Positions 51,798-59,989 of a stretch of 64,000 nucleotides of DNA are shown piece by piece. Source of the DNA: Streptomyces seoulensis (GTDB taxonomy: Bacteria > Actinomycetota > Actinomycetes > Streptomycetales > Streptomycetaceae); the NCBI GenBank assembly GCA_013364255.1, contig CP054936.1, forward strand, positions 1,828,853 through 1,892,852, given 5' to 3'. Every line of letters begins with the position of its first letter. The stretch's first letter is position 1. The notes under the pieces are model-generated. The model was not told the origin of the DNA and ran no database searches. It saw only the letters and a program-made list of their open reading frames with translations. The translations under genes were made by a program, and so were the position numbers.

Positions 51798-53681
51798 TCA
51801 GCTGTCCTTGCGGAGGGCGTGGGCGAGGAGGTCGAGGAAGGAACGGTTGATGAGGCTCGACTCGGCGGGCCTGAGCGGGCGCCGGGACAGCATCGCGGCC
51901 TGTCCGTAGAGGGCTTCGGCGCTGGTGCGGGCGAGTTCGGGCTCGTCGATGGCGACGGCGGCGCGGACCAGCGGGTTGAGCTGGTTGAGGATCAGCTGGG
52001 CGCGCGGCTCCTGCCGGCTGAGGTGGCCGAGGATGTCGCCCCACAGTCCGCCCTCCTGCTCACGGGCGAGCCGGGAACGGGTGCGCTCGTGCCGGGCCTC
52101 GCGGCTGTCTACGAGGAGCGCGGGCGCGGAGGCGGGCTGGAAGGTGCGCAGCGCGACGTCGCAGTCGAAGACGGCGAGGGCGTCCCGGGCCCGGGCGAGG
52201 TAGGCGGCGGCGGCGAGTTCCGTCTCGCGGTCGACCGGGTCGAGGTGGGCGGTGAGGGTCGCCGGGTCGAGGTCGGCGACGACGGCCTCCGGGCGGATCT
52301 CGGGGAGCCGGTGGACCAGTTGCCGGTCGTAGGTGTAGCCGCCGTTGACGACGCCGAGGCCGGCGGCCGAGGCGATGGCCGCGACCTGGCGGAACTCCTC
52401 CACGCTGGAGGTGACGAGCACGGTGCGGTGGGTGCGCGCGAACTCGTCGAGGGTGGTGTGTCCGTCGGTGGTCTCGAACGGCAGCCACGGCAGCAGCATC
52501 CGCAGGATCTCGTCGTCGTGCACGGCGAGCGACTTGACGGCCAGGTGGTGGACCTGGAGGAAGCGGGAGAGGAGTTCGGGGTCGCTGGCGGCGGTGCGGG
52601 CGATCCATGCCCTGAGCCGTTCGGCGAGGGCGTCGCGGACTGCGGCGAGCGTGTCGTCCTCGTACAGGGACTCGCGGGACGCGGTCGGGCGCAGGCTCTC
52701 GGCGTCGATGACGCAGCGGACGAAGAACGCCCACTCGGGCAGGATCTCCTCGGCCTGCTCGGACAGCAGCATGCCCTTGACGTGCACCCGGTGGCCGTGG
52801 CGGCGTCCGGCGGGCACGGCTTCGGACAGTACGCAGGCGATGCCCTTCAGGCCCACGGCGGGCAGGTCGAGCTCGATGGTGTCCAGCGGCTTGAAGCCGA
52901 GGACGTCCTCGCCGTACGCGGCCAGTGCGCGCGAGCGCGCGCCCGGTGTCGGATAGGTACGCGCCCAGGGGGCGGGCTCGGGGTTGACGGGGGCGGCCGG
53001 GCGGTCCCTGCCGTCGTCGAAGGTCACCGGGTGCCGCAGCAGGGAGCCGAAGTGCTGTGCCAGGGCGTGCACTTGGGTCGGTGCGGTCCACTCGGCAGCG
53101 TCGGCGCGCGGCGTCAGGGTGACGGTAGTGCCGGGCCGGGGCCGGGCGGAGGCGGGCAGGGTGCGGACGCGGTAACTGCCGTCGCCGCGTCCCCGCCACT
53201 CGACGGCGGGTGCGTCGGGGGTGCGGGCGGTGCGGCTCACCACGTGGATCTCGTCGGCGACCAGGAAGCAGGAGAGCAGGCCGATGCCGAACTGGCCGAT
53301 GAAGTCGCCGCGTTGCTCGGCGATCTTCCCCCAGCCTCGAACGGGCTCTTCCTCGGGTCCCCCGGTGGTGCGCTTGCTGCTGCGGCCGATGGTGGCGAGG
53401 AAGGTGTGCACGTCGGCCTCGGTGAGACCTACGCCGTCGTCCTCGACACGTACGACCGAGCCGTCGGCGTACAGGCGGATGCCGAAGGCGTCGGCGGGGG
53501 CGTCCGGTTCGAGGCGGTGCCGGGCGGTCAGGGCGTCCACCGCGTTCTGCAGGAGTTCACGCAGGTAGACGCGGGGGCTGGAGTAGAGGTGGTGGGAGAG
53601 CAGATCGACGAGGCCGCGCAGATCCACCTGGAAGGCGCGGTCGGCGCCGGTCGGGTTCGCGGGGGTGTCGGGCAGAGTCAT
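51798..53681 (-). CDS. Hsp90-family (HtpG-like) protein
   Basis: The protein is 627 aa. The GHKL ATP-binding domain has Glu42 and Asn46 (RELLQNAVDA), Asp82 and Gly83 (VEDDGVGLT), and GQFGIGLLSCF (129-139). The middle domain contains VHVKGMLLSEQAEEILPEWA and the catalytic-Arg type loop SLRPTASRESLYED. The C-terminal part is shorter than in HtpG and lacks a clear MEEVD-like tail. It heads a two-gene operon with a TPR protein. It differs from housekeeping HtpG and looks like a dedicated paralogue. Confidence 0.9.
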   Translation of the reverse strand: MTLPDTPANPTGADRAFQVDLRGLVDLLSHHLYSSPRVYLRELLQNAVDALTARHRLEPDAPADAFGIRLYADGSVVRVEDDGVGLTEADVHTFLATIGRSSKRTTGGPEEEPVRGWGKIAEQRGDFIGQFGIGLLSCFLVADEIHVVSRTARTPDAPAVEWRGRGDGSYRVRTLPASARPRPGTTVTLTPRADAAEWTAPTQVHALAQHFGSLLRHPVTFDDGRDRPAAPVNPEPAPWARTYPTPGARSRALAAYGEDVLGFKPLDTIELDLPAVGLKGIACVLSEAVPAGRRHGHRVHVKGMLLSEQAEEILPEWAFFVRCVIDAESLRPTASRESLYEDDTLAAVRDALAERLRAWIARTAASDPELLSRFLQVHHLAVKSLAVHDDEILRMLLPWLPFETTDGHTTLDEFARTHRTVLVTSSVEEFRQVAAIASAAGLGVVNGGYTYDRQLVHRLPEIRPEAVVADLDPATLTAHLDPVDRETELAAAAYLARARDALAVFDCDVALRTFQPASAPALLVDSREARHERTRSRLAREQEGGLWGDILGHLSRQEPRAQLILNQLNPLVRAAVAIDEPELARTSAEALYGQAAMLSRRPLRPAESSLINRSFLDLLAHALRKDS

Positions 53682-53705
53682 CTCGGAGTCCGGGGTCGGG
53701 TGTTT

Positions 53706-53740
53706 CGACGGGCGACGGGCGACGGGTGACGGGCGACGGG
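53706..53740. repeat. Tandem heptamer (C/T)GACGGG x5 upstream of the Hsp90-like gene
   Basis: Five contiguous copies of (C/T)GACGGG lie 25 bp upstream of the Hsp90-like start. Four share CGACGGG and one begins with T. A direct-repeat regulator site or simple slippage are both possible. Confidence 0.85.
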
Positions 53741-53935
53741 TGGAGCGAGGTGTTTTCGGGCCGCGGGCGCGGTGGGGCGCCGTGGGACCGCGGGTGCGGT
53801 GCGCGCTGCCGTGGAGCCACGAGCGCGGCCAACTGCCGTGGGCTGTCGCCGGCTGCCGTTGGCTGTCGTGGGGACGCTGAGCGCCGGAGGTTCACCGGCG
53901 GGGTGATGTGCCGTGGGGCACGGCCCGGTGGCGGC

Positions 53936-54916
53936 TCAGGCGTGTCGTCGGAAGTGGGCGTACATCTTCTCCGGCTGGGCCATGAACTTCCAGGGCCATG
54001 CGGTGTACGCCCCGTCCAGTTCGTGGAAGACGCGCGGGGCCACGACGCTCTCCTGGGCCAGCGACAGGGCCATGGCGAAGATGTTGAAGTCCTCCTGCCA
54101 GCCGGGGCGCCGCTCGTAGGCGGGGTGGAGGATGCTGTGCCTGGCCGCGTCCTTCAGCTCGTTCTGGATCGCCGGGGTGTCGAGGCAGTCCTTGTCGTCC
54201 GACTCCACCCAGTCCTCGATGTGGGCCAGGGCGACCACGCAGCCGAGACGATGGCCCTCGGGCGCGGCGGTGACCGCCTCCCGCGCGAACTCCATGGCCT
54301 GGCCCGGTTCGCCGCTCCACCGGGGCTGGAGGTACGACACCCACTCGATGTGGGTCTCCAGGTCCAGCGGGTCGCGGCGCAGGGCCGCGTCGAGCCGGGC
54401 CTCGTTGACGTCCAGGCCGAGCGACATGCCTCGGCCGGACGTGAGGAGGCGGCGCCACGGCGTGACCCACTCAGGGCGCAGCTCGGCGGCCTCCAGGAGC
54501 TGGTCCTCGCCGATACGGAGCCGCTGGTAGAAGACCTGCCACTGTTCCCGGGAGACGTCGACGGCACGTGCGCTGGTGCGCGCCTCCCAGCCCCAGAGGA
54601 CGTGGCGCGCCCCGGATATCAGCAGGGCCGTCGCCCGGTACTCCTTGTCCTCCTCGGCGGCCTGGACGATCCAGTCCTGCACCCCGTCCACGTCGGCCAG
54701 TTCGGCCAGAACCCGGTGCTGACGGCCGAGATCGAAGGGGGCCAGGCCGGCTTTGACCGCCTCCCAGTCCCCCGCCTCGGCCGCCTGCACGAGCGCGAGC
54801 ACCCGCACGTCGCCGAGCGCGTCCACTGGGTACACGCCGTTCTTGCGCCGGGCGGGCAGGGCGTACGGATCCACCGCCGGTCTCTTCTCGCCCCCGCCGA
54901 ACAACTTGCGGAACAT
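53936..54916 (-). CDS. Hypothetical helical protein (DUF4034-like)
   Basis: The protein is 326 aa from the ATG of MFRKLFGGGEKRPAVDPYAL. It is helical throughout and TPR-like: VRVLALVQAAEAGDWEAVKA, RHVLWGWEARTSARAVDVSR, AARHSILHPAYERRPGWQED and the end PWKFMAQPEKMYAHFRRHA. No signal or membrane segment is present. Homologues appear next to other stress and housekeeping genes in streptomycetes. No function is known. Confidence 0.78.
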   Translation of the reverse strand: MFRKLFGGGEKRPAVDPYALPARRKNGVYPVDALGDVRVLALVQAAEAGDWEAVKAGLAPFDLGRQHRVLAELADVDGVQDWIVQAAEEDKEYRATALLISGARHVLWGWEARTSARAVDVSREQWQVFYQRLRIGEDQLLEAAELRPEWVTPWRRLLTSGRGMSLGLDVNEARLDAALRRDPLDLETHIEWVSYLQPRWSGEPGQAMEFAREAVTAAPEGHRLGCVVALAHIEDWVESDDKDCLDTPAIQNELKDAARHSILHPAYERRPGWQEDFNIFAMALSLAQESVVAPRVFHELDGAYTAWPWKFMAQPEKMYAHFRRHA

Positions 54917-55172
54917 GCCACACCCTCCCCTGGTTTCGCATGATCGTCCGGTGCAGCATAAGCGGCCCCACCGACACCGTCGCCACAGGGCCTTCACGAT
55001 CGCTCCACGGGCTCACGCCGGCACATGCGATGGTCCGGTGCGCGGTGGGGAGAGGGCGCCGTACGAGGCGGCGGCCGCGTGGCGCGTGGATTCCAGCGGT
55101 GCGCGTGCGCCTGGGTCTCGGTGCCATGGCACCGGGTGGCACTGCCGGGACTTCGGGCGTCCCGGCATGCGA

Positions 55173-55206
55173 AGACCCCGTCTCCGATGTACCGGAGACG
55201 GGGTCT
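55173..55206 (-). terminator. Terminator after the tRNA-like gene
   Basis: A perfect 14-bp stem (AGACCCCGTCTCCG / CGGAGACGGGGTCT) begins 3 bp after the encoded CCA on the minus strand. A strong terminator immediately after a CCA end is typical of a transcribed tRNA gene. Confidence 0.85.
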
Positions 55207-55209
55207 GGA

Positions 55210-55282
55210 TGGAGCGCCGGGCAGGCCTTGCACCTGCATCTCCCCGCAGGAAGCGGGACGTCTTTCCTTGGACCACCGACGC
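55210..55282 (-). tRNA. Unusual tRNA-Gly(UCC)-like gene with encoded CCA
   Basis: On the minus strand a full cloverleaf folds in 73 nt. The acceptor is GCGTCGG / CCGGCGC (7 bp, one G-T). The D arm is GTC-N8-GAC (3 bp, loop with GG). The anticodon arm is TCCCG-CTTCCTG-CGGGG with anticodon TCC. The variable loop is AGAT. The T arm is GCAGG-TGCAAGG-CCTGC. The discriminator is T, followed by CCA. Oddities are T at position 37 and a T-loop of TGCAAGG instead of TTCRANY. It does not look like the ordinary streptomycete tRNA-Gly. It might be a non-elongator tRNA or a tRNA-like RNA. Confidence 0.65.
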
Positions 55283-55377
55283 GCGACCGGCCCACCGGAC
55301 TTCCGGCGGCCAGATCGAGATCAACTATAGCGCACGTGTTCGCAGTCGGGCCCTGAGGAGCCTGCGCCCCACCCGGA

Positions 55378-56604
55378 GTGATACGCAGGCGGCCATGGTC
55401 GACGGCTGCCCGCGCTCCCCCCATGCCTATAACTCGGAACTACAGCGGATCAACTCCTTCCCGTCGGGGTCGATTCCTTCGTCGGTGTCACCCTTGCGGG
55501 TGCCGGTCCGAGCCGCTCACACCCTGGATCGAGGACATACCTGTCTTTCTGTGCTCCCTAGTGGACGAGGACCCCAGGGCGCGGTCCGAGGCGCTGGCCG
55601 CGCTGGACACGGCCGTGTCGCATCAGGGCTCGCTGTACACCGCCACCGCGCCCGTGGCGCTGTTCGTCGCCGCGATCCTCGACCACCCCATGGGCTCTGC
55701 CGAGCACGAGGGGTACTTTCCGTGGGACGGTGGGCCGCCGCGCACCCTGCGGGCCGACCTGCTCGGCTGGCTGGGGGAAGTGGCCGCGTCGGCCGCCTAC
55801 GGGGAAGATCCGGTGCGGGACCGAGCCGACTGGCAGTGGGAGCCCTGGCTCGACGCGGCGCGACGCGAGCACGACCCTGACGAGCGCGCCGCACTCCACG
55901 CGTGCCGGAGCATACGCCCGGCCCTCTACGACTCCGTCGAGCCGTTCCTTTCCTCTGCCGACGCCCACGTTCGTGAGGCCGCGCTCGGCGCGGCACTGCC
56001 GCTCCTGTGCGCCCCAGGGCTCACCGACCGGGTGCCACGGGCCGTCGCGCTGCTGCGGGCCCGGCTGGGCACCATGGAGACCCGGCGGGAGCGGGCGGGT
56101 GTCGCGCGGGCGCTCGGTGTGTGGGGGACGGACACCTCCGATCTGCTCGCCGACTCCGATCCGGCCGTGCGGGTCTGCGCCGCGCTCGGTCCCGCCCAGG
56201 TCGATCGGCCACGCGCTCTCGCCGTCCTCCTCGACGCGCTGCGGGAGCCGCGGACGACGGACGGCTGGTTCTCCGAGCCGCTGCCCGGGCTGGACGGGCG
56301 GTTCCGGTTCACCGTGCTGCGTTCCGCGCTCGCCCTGGCCGAATCGTTCGAGGAGGTGGCACCGGTGGCTGTCGCCATCGTGGCCTCCCACACGTCGATC
56401 GTTGACTTCGAACGCGGGCCGATCCTGTTCAGAGCCTTCCCCGGTGGCTACGACCCGGCCCGCCCGCTCACTCCGGCCCAACGCGATCTGCTACGGGCCT
56501 TCGTGCGCACCGACGGCGCCACGGGCGGCATCGCCGGGAACGGGTCGTGGTTCCGTGCGGCCGGGCTGCCCGGGGATCGGGACGGCGTCGTGGCGTTGCT
56601 CTGA
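55378..56604 (+). CDS. HEAT-repeat protein
   Basis: The open frame has 408 codons. Repeats are recognisable from LTPWIEDIPVFLCSLVDEDP onward: ARSEALAALDTAVSHQGSLY, DAHVREAALGAALPLL, TRRERAGVARALGVWGTD. The first 45 codons are Arg/Pro-rich and unlike the family, whose members start with an acidic segment. Either translation begins later (GTG at 55561) or the 5' end has been replaced. No ribosome site decides it. The type resembles the HEAT remnant at 25833 but is not a copy of it. Confidence 0.7.
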   Translation: MIRRRPWSTAARAPPMPITRNYSGSTPSRRGRFLRRCHPCGCRSEPLTPWIEDIPVFLCSLVDEDPRARSEALAALDTAVSHQGSLYTATAPVALFVAAILDHPMGSAEHEGYFPWDGGPPRTLRADLLGWLGEVAASAAYGEDPVRDRADWQWEPWLDAARREHDPDERAALHACRSIRPALYDSVEPFLSSADAHVREAALGAALPLLCAPGLTDRVPRAVALLRARLGTMETRRERAGVARALGVWGTDTSDLLADSDPAVRVCAALGPAQVDRPRALAVLLDALREPRTTDGWFSEPLPGLDGRFRFTVLRSALALAESFEEVAPVAVAIVASHTSIVDFERGPILFRAFPGGYDPARPLTPAQRDLLRAFVRTDGATGGIAGNGSWFRAAGLPGDRDGVVALL

Positions 56605-56748
56605 CATCGCCCGCTGTTGCGTCGTGCCGGGCTTCGGGGGCATGGTGAGTTGCCCCATGAGGCAGCGTCGGTGCGTCGTGTGGCCCGCCCCGGTAGTAGG
56701 GCGCGGGCGCACTCGGTCGAGATCGCTGGGTCGTCGCTGCCGGCGCCG

Positions 56749-58419
56749 TCAGGGTTTCGGCTGTCGTGGTCCGACCAGGCCCTGGTAGAGGGCCAGTCGT
56801 TCCTTGGATCCTTCCTCCGTCTCGGCCAGTGCGGCGTCCCACTGCTTCTTGACCTCGTCCAGGAAGACGCGCCAGTCCCCGCTGGCGTGGCGCTTGCCCA
56901 ACTCGGCGAGTTCGACGAGCCGTTCGTTCTTGCTCAGTCCGCCGGAGCCGACCTTGTCGCCCTTGTGGCCGTGCAGGACGGACTCCGGGTTGGCGGTGGC
57001 CTCGGTGGAGCGGAAGTCGTGCTGGTAGCCCACCGGACTGGTGGCGTGGGGCGCGAGGGTCTCGATGCCGATCTGGAGCGAGCCGTCCTTCCGCGTGGTC
57101 GGCCGGTGGTGGACCAGCAGCATGTGGCCGTGCGACCCGTCCGGCAGCACCACGTCGCCGTTCCAGTCCTTGGAGCCGAGACCGCCGCCGGAGATGTTCT
57201 GGCCCCACAGGTCCGGGCGGTCGGCGCCGACGGACACCATGTTGGTGAGCGACGCGACGGGGCCGCCCTTCTCCTTGAAGGTACCGGGTTTGCCCTCCTT
57301 GTTGGCCCCGATGGAGGTCCGGTGCGTGGCGAAGCCCCGGTCGACGACGTCTCCCGCGCGGGTGTTCGTCCGGTCGTCCTGGGTCACTCCCAGGAACTCC
57401 GGCAGCGCGTAGGCCGGTGCGCTCGCGGAACTCAGCGCGGGGATACGTATGTTGACCCGTCCGCCGTGGGCGAGGGCACGGATGACGTCCTTCTCGTAGT
57501 CGGCCACGTGCGCGCCGGCCTTCGGGTCGTACAGCTTCAGCCCGTGCTGCAGGATGAGGAGCACCCTGGTGAGCATCTCGCGGGCCCGCGCGTCCTTGCC
57601 CACGAAGTCCGCCGCCGTGCTCCCGCCCTTGCCCTTGCCCTGTGTCGGGGCCGTCTCGGGGATGCCGTCCGGGTGCAGGCGCTCGGGCGCGATCCCGGCC
57701 GGGTACAGGGTGTCGACGGCCGTCGCCCGGATCTGCTGGTCGCGCTCGCGCTCCAGGTCCCGCTTCTCCTCCGGCGCGGTGGCGGGTCCCTGCGTGAGCA
57801 TGAACCGGCCGAGCGTGTAGTCCGGCGAGATCGGCGTGTCCCGGCCCGCCTCCCGTACGGTGGGGTGGTTGGCCCGGACGGCGAGGGTGGCGGTGAGCAC
57901 ACGCTTGCCCGCGGGAAGTTTCAGCCAGTCGTCGAAGCGTCCCTTGGTGTAGGTCGCGGCCTGCTCGTAGGTGCCGATGCCCACCTCGTCGAGCCACCGC
58001 GCGTTCACTTCGGAGAGGTGCTTGATGTCGGCCAGCTCCTGGTCGTTGAACACCTCGCCGCGCATCACCCGCCGGTCCAGGGTCTTCCTGAGTCGTGCCG
58101 GCCCCGCGGTCATCCATTGCTCGGGCCACCAGGTGCCCGGCGCGACGACGTTCTTCTTCATCTTGCTCTGGGTCGTGTGCTGCTCGATCGACTGGCTGAG
58201 CCGGGCGATGAGCTCCGCGCCCGCGGGCTGCTGCGCGACCTGGTCGGGGGTTCCGGTCTCCCGGTCGGCTCCGGCGGGTGGCGAGGTGGTTCCTTCCGTG
58301 GCCACCCGCTGAAGGTGGCGCACCCAGGCACTGCTCATGGTCGTCGGCGGCTGTGTCCGGCGCGCACCGCCCGATGTCCGCTCGCCGGCCTTCGGGCGCT
58401 CCCGATCGACGGAGTGCAC
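56749..58419 (-). CDS. Hypothetical protein in an injection-system-cargo-like locus
   Basis: I do not recognise this 556-aa protein. It starts at a GTG after AGAGGA. The N-terminus (VHSVDRERPKAGERTSG, then MSSAWVRHLQRVATEG) is disordered and basic. A conserved-looking body follows (LIARLSQSIEQHTTQSKMKK, VAPGTWWPEQWMTAG, VNIRIPALSSASAPAYALPE, GHMLLVHHRPTTRKDGSLQI). It sits 73 bp after a 68-aa protein with an LQxxxGNxA motif. Such small motif proteins or N-termini mark cargo of extracellular contractile injection systems, so this may be an effector or part of a toxin complex. The body shows no known catalytic motif. Confidence 0.7.
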   Translation of the reverse strand: MHSVDRERPKAGERTSGGARRTQPPTTMSSAWVRHLQRVATEGTTSPPAGADRETGTPDQVAQQPAGAELIARLSQSIEQHTTQSKMKKNVVAPGTWWPEQWMTAGPARLRKTLDRRVMRGEVFNDQELADIKHLSEVNARWLDEVGIGTYEQAATYTKGRFDDWLKLPAGKRVLTATLAVRANHPTVREAGRDTPISPDYTLGRFMLTQGPATAPEEKRDLERERDQQIRATAVDTLYPAGIAPERLHPDGIPETAPTQGKGKGGSTAADFVGKDARAREMLTRVLLILQHGLKLYDPKAGAHVADYEKDVIRALAHGGRVNIRIPALSSASAPAYALPEFLGVTQDDRTNTRAGDVVDRGFATHRTSIGANKEGKPGTFKEKGGPVASLTNMVSVGADRPDLWGQNISGGGLGSKDWNGDVVLPDGSHGHMLLVHHRPTTRKDGSLQIGIETLAPHATSPVGYQHDFRSTEATANPESVLHGHKGDKVGSGGLSKNERLVELAELGKRHASGDWRVFLDEVKKQWDAALAETEEGSKERLALYQGLVGPRQPKP

Positions 58420-58492
58420 AGGCGGTCCTCTCTGGCGACTAGGCTCCCTTGCCTCCTCGTTGTAGGCGATGCACGCGTCGCCGAGGAAGAGT

Positions 58493-58699
58493 CTAAGGGG
58501 CAGGATTCGGTGTCCCCGATGCCTCGTCCGCAGCAGTCGGCCGGTTTCCCAGCATGTCCAGGACGGCGGCGTTCCCCACCGCGCACTGGAGATGGGCGAG
58601 CCGGGCGACCACGGAGAGTTCCGGAGCGGACCGCGCGATCCGCGCGAGTCTCTTGTGCACACCCGTCCGCTTCGCGGTCTCGGCCGTCGCGCCCTCCAT
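58493..58699 (-). CDS. 68-aa protein with LQxxxGNxA motif
   Basis: It has an ATG after GGGAGG. The sequence includes KRLARIARSAPELSVVARLA, then HLQCAVGNAAVLDMLGNRP. The core LQCAVGNAAVLDML is close to the LQR.AGN.AV..LL motif found at the start of many proteins linked to contractile injection systems (DUF4157-type cargo). Here the motif stands alone on a small protein directly upstream of the 556-aa hypothetical. It could be an adaptor that targets that protein, which is inference. Confidence 0.65.
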   Translation of the reverse strand: MEGATAETAKRTGVHKRLARIARSAPELSVVARLAHLQCAVGNAAVLDMLGNRPTAADEASGTPNPAP

Positions 58700-58925
58700 G
58701 ACCTCCCACTCTCCGTGCCGCGCCCGCCGTGGGCCACTTGAACGGCACGGGCGGGATCCACGGCCGCCGCGTCACAGCCGGCGAGAGCGGCCGCCGATTC
58801 CCGCGCGCCGCGTCCCCGAGACCGTACCGCTCTGGCCGCTCGCCAGCGTATCGCTCCGGGCGACCACGAGTTCGAGAGCTCGGAGCAGGTGTGGGCGGTG
58901 TGTGAGCACGCGTGGGCGATACTTC

Positions 58926-59786
58926 ATGGCTGTGACGAGCGAAGACATTGCGGCGGTCCCTGTGGTGCAGCCTCCGGCCGGACGCCGGATCCAGTCCTGG
59001 CAGGAGGCCGAGCACAATGCCGCGGCCTGGATGCGCCACTGGGGGTTCGAGGACGCCCGTGCCCGGCCCGGCGGCAGCGACGGTGGAGTCGACGTGCGCT
59101 CGCGACGGGCGCTGGGGCAGGTGAAGTACCAGGGGGCCGCGGTGGGGCGGCCCGAGGTGCAGCGGCTGTTCGGCGCCCGCGGCCGTGCCATGGACAAGGA
59201 CCTGCTCTTCTTCACGGGCAGCAGCTACGCCGCCCCCGCGGTCGCGTACGCCGCCGAGAACGACATCGCGCTGTTCGTCTACGGGCTGGACGGTTCGATG
59301 AGCGCGGTCAACGCCCCGGCCCGCCGGATCGCCACGGCACCGGTTCCGCCGCCTCCCGCGGCGCCGGCGCCGGTCCCCGCCGCCGCGCCGCCGCTCGGCC
59401 CCGTCCGGAAGAAGCGGCCCGGCAGGGGCCGGATCCTGCTCGGTCTCGTCCTGACCGCCGTGGCGCTGTTCATCCCCGGCGGCGAGGACTTCGACCCGCG
59501 TCCCGACCGGGCCCTGGTGACGGCGCTGATGCTCGTCGTCCCGGCAGTGCTCGTCGTCTCGGGCGTGCGGGAGAGGTCCCGCCGTCGCTACTGGCCGACC
59601 GGCCTGGGCCTGCTCCTCGTGGACCTGCCGGTGGCCTGGCTCGGCAACGCGCGGCTGTGGCGAGGAGGGGCCGCCGGGGTCGCGCTGCCCGCGGCGTTCA
59701 CGGTGCTGTCCCTCGTGGCCGCGGCCCTGCTGATCAGTTGGAACGCCCGCGGCACGGCCGCTCCCCCGGGCTCGTCGGCGACCTAG
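58926..59786 (+). CDS. Mrr-type restriction endonuclease-like protein with membrane segments
   Basis: The protein is 286 aa. The N-terminal PD-(D/E)xK domain has GGSDGGVDVRS (Asp52, Asp56) and LGQVKYQG (Gln65, Lys67), followed by VGRPEVQRLFGARGRAMDKD and LLFFTGSSYAAPAVAYA. This is the Mrr_cat/RE_Mrr fold. A Pro/Ala linker (about 140-165) leads to four hydrophobic helices. Membrane-tethered Mrr-like proteins are known in actinobacteria, with unclear roles in DNA defence or uptake. No methylase is adjacent. Confidence 0.8.
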   Translation: MAVTSEDIAAVPVVQPPAGRRIQSWQEAEHNAAAWMRHWGFEDARARPGGSDGGVDVRSRRALGQVKYQGAAVGRPEVQRLFGARGRAMDKDLLFFTGSSYAAPAVAYAAENDIALFVYGLDGSMSAVNAPARRIATAPVPPPPAAPAPVPAAAPPLGPVRKKRPGRGRILLGLVLTAVALFIPGGEDFDPRPDRALVTALMLVVPAVLVVSGVRERSRRRYWPTGLGLLLVDLPVAWLGNARLWRGGAAGVALPAAFTVLSLVAAALLISWNARGTAAPPGSSAT

Positions 59787-59989
59787 GCCGGCGTCCGCTC
59801 TCGCTGGGCGCCGTCCTGGCGGTGGGGCTTTATATGGCAGGAGTTGAGCGGAGCGAGCGATTAGCGGGGCATTCACTCGTTTACGTGAACGGACCGAACG
59901 TATGACCGTGGGAGCTTTCCTGCTGGGTAATCTGCGTGATCGGCTGGCCTGGTAGGGCCGGATCGGGGCGAGTCGTGGGGGTGCGGGGA

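Noticed and set aside
55210..55282. Ordinary elongator tRNA-Gly
   Set aside because: The T-loop lacks TTC and position 37 is a pyrimidine, unlike standard streptomycete tRNA-Gly, so I list it as tRNA-like with reduced confidence.
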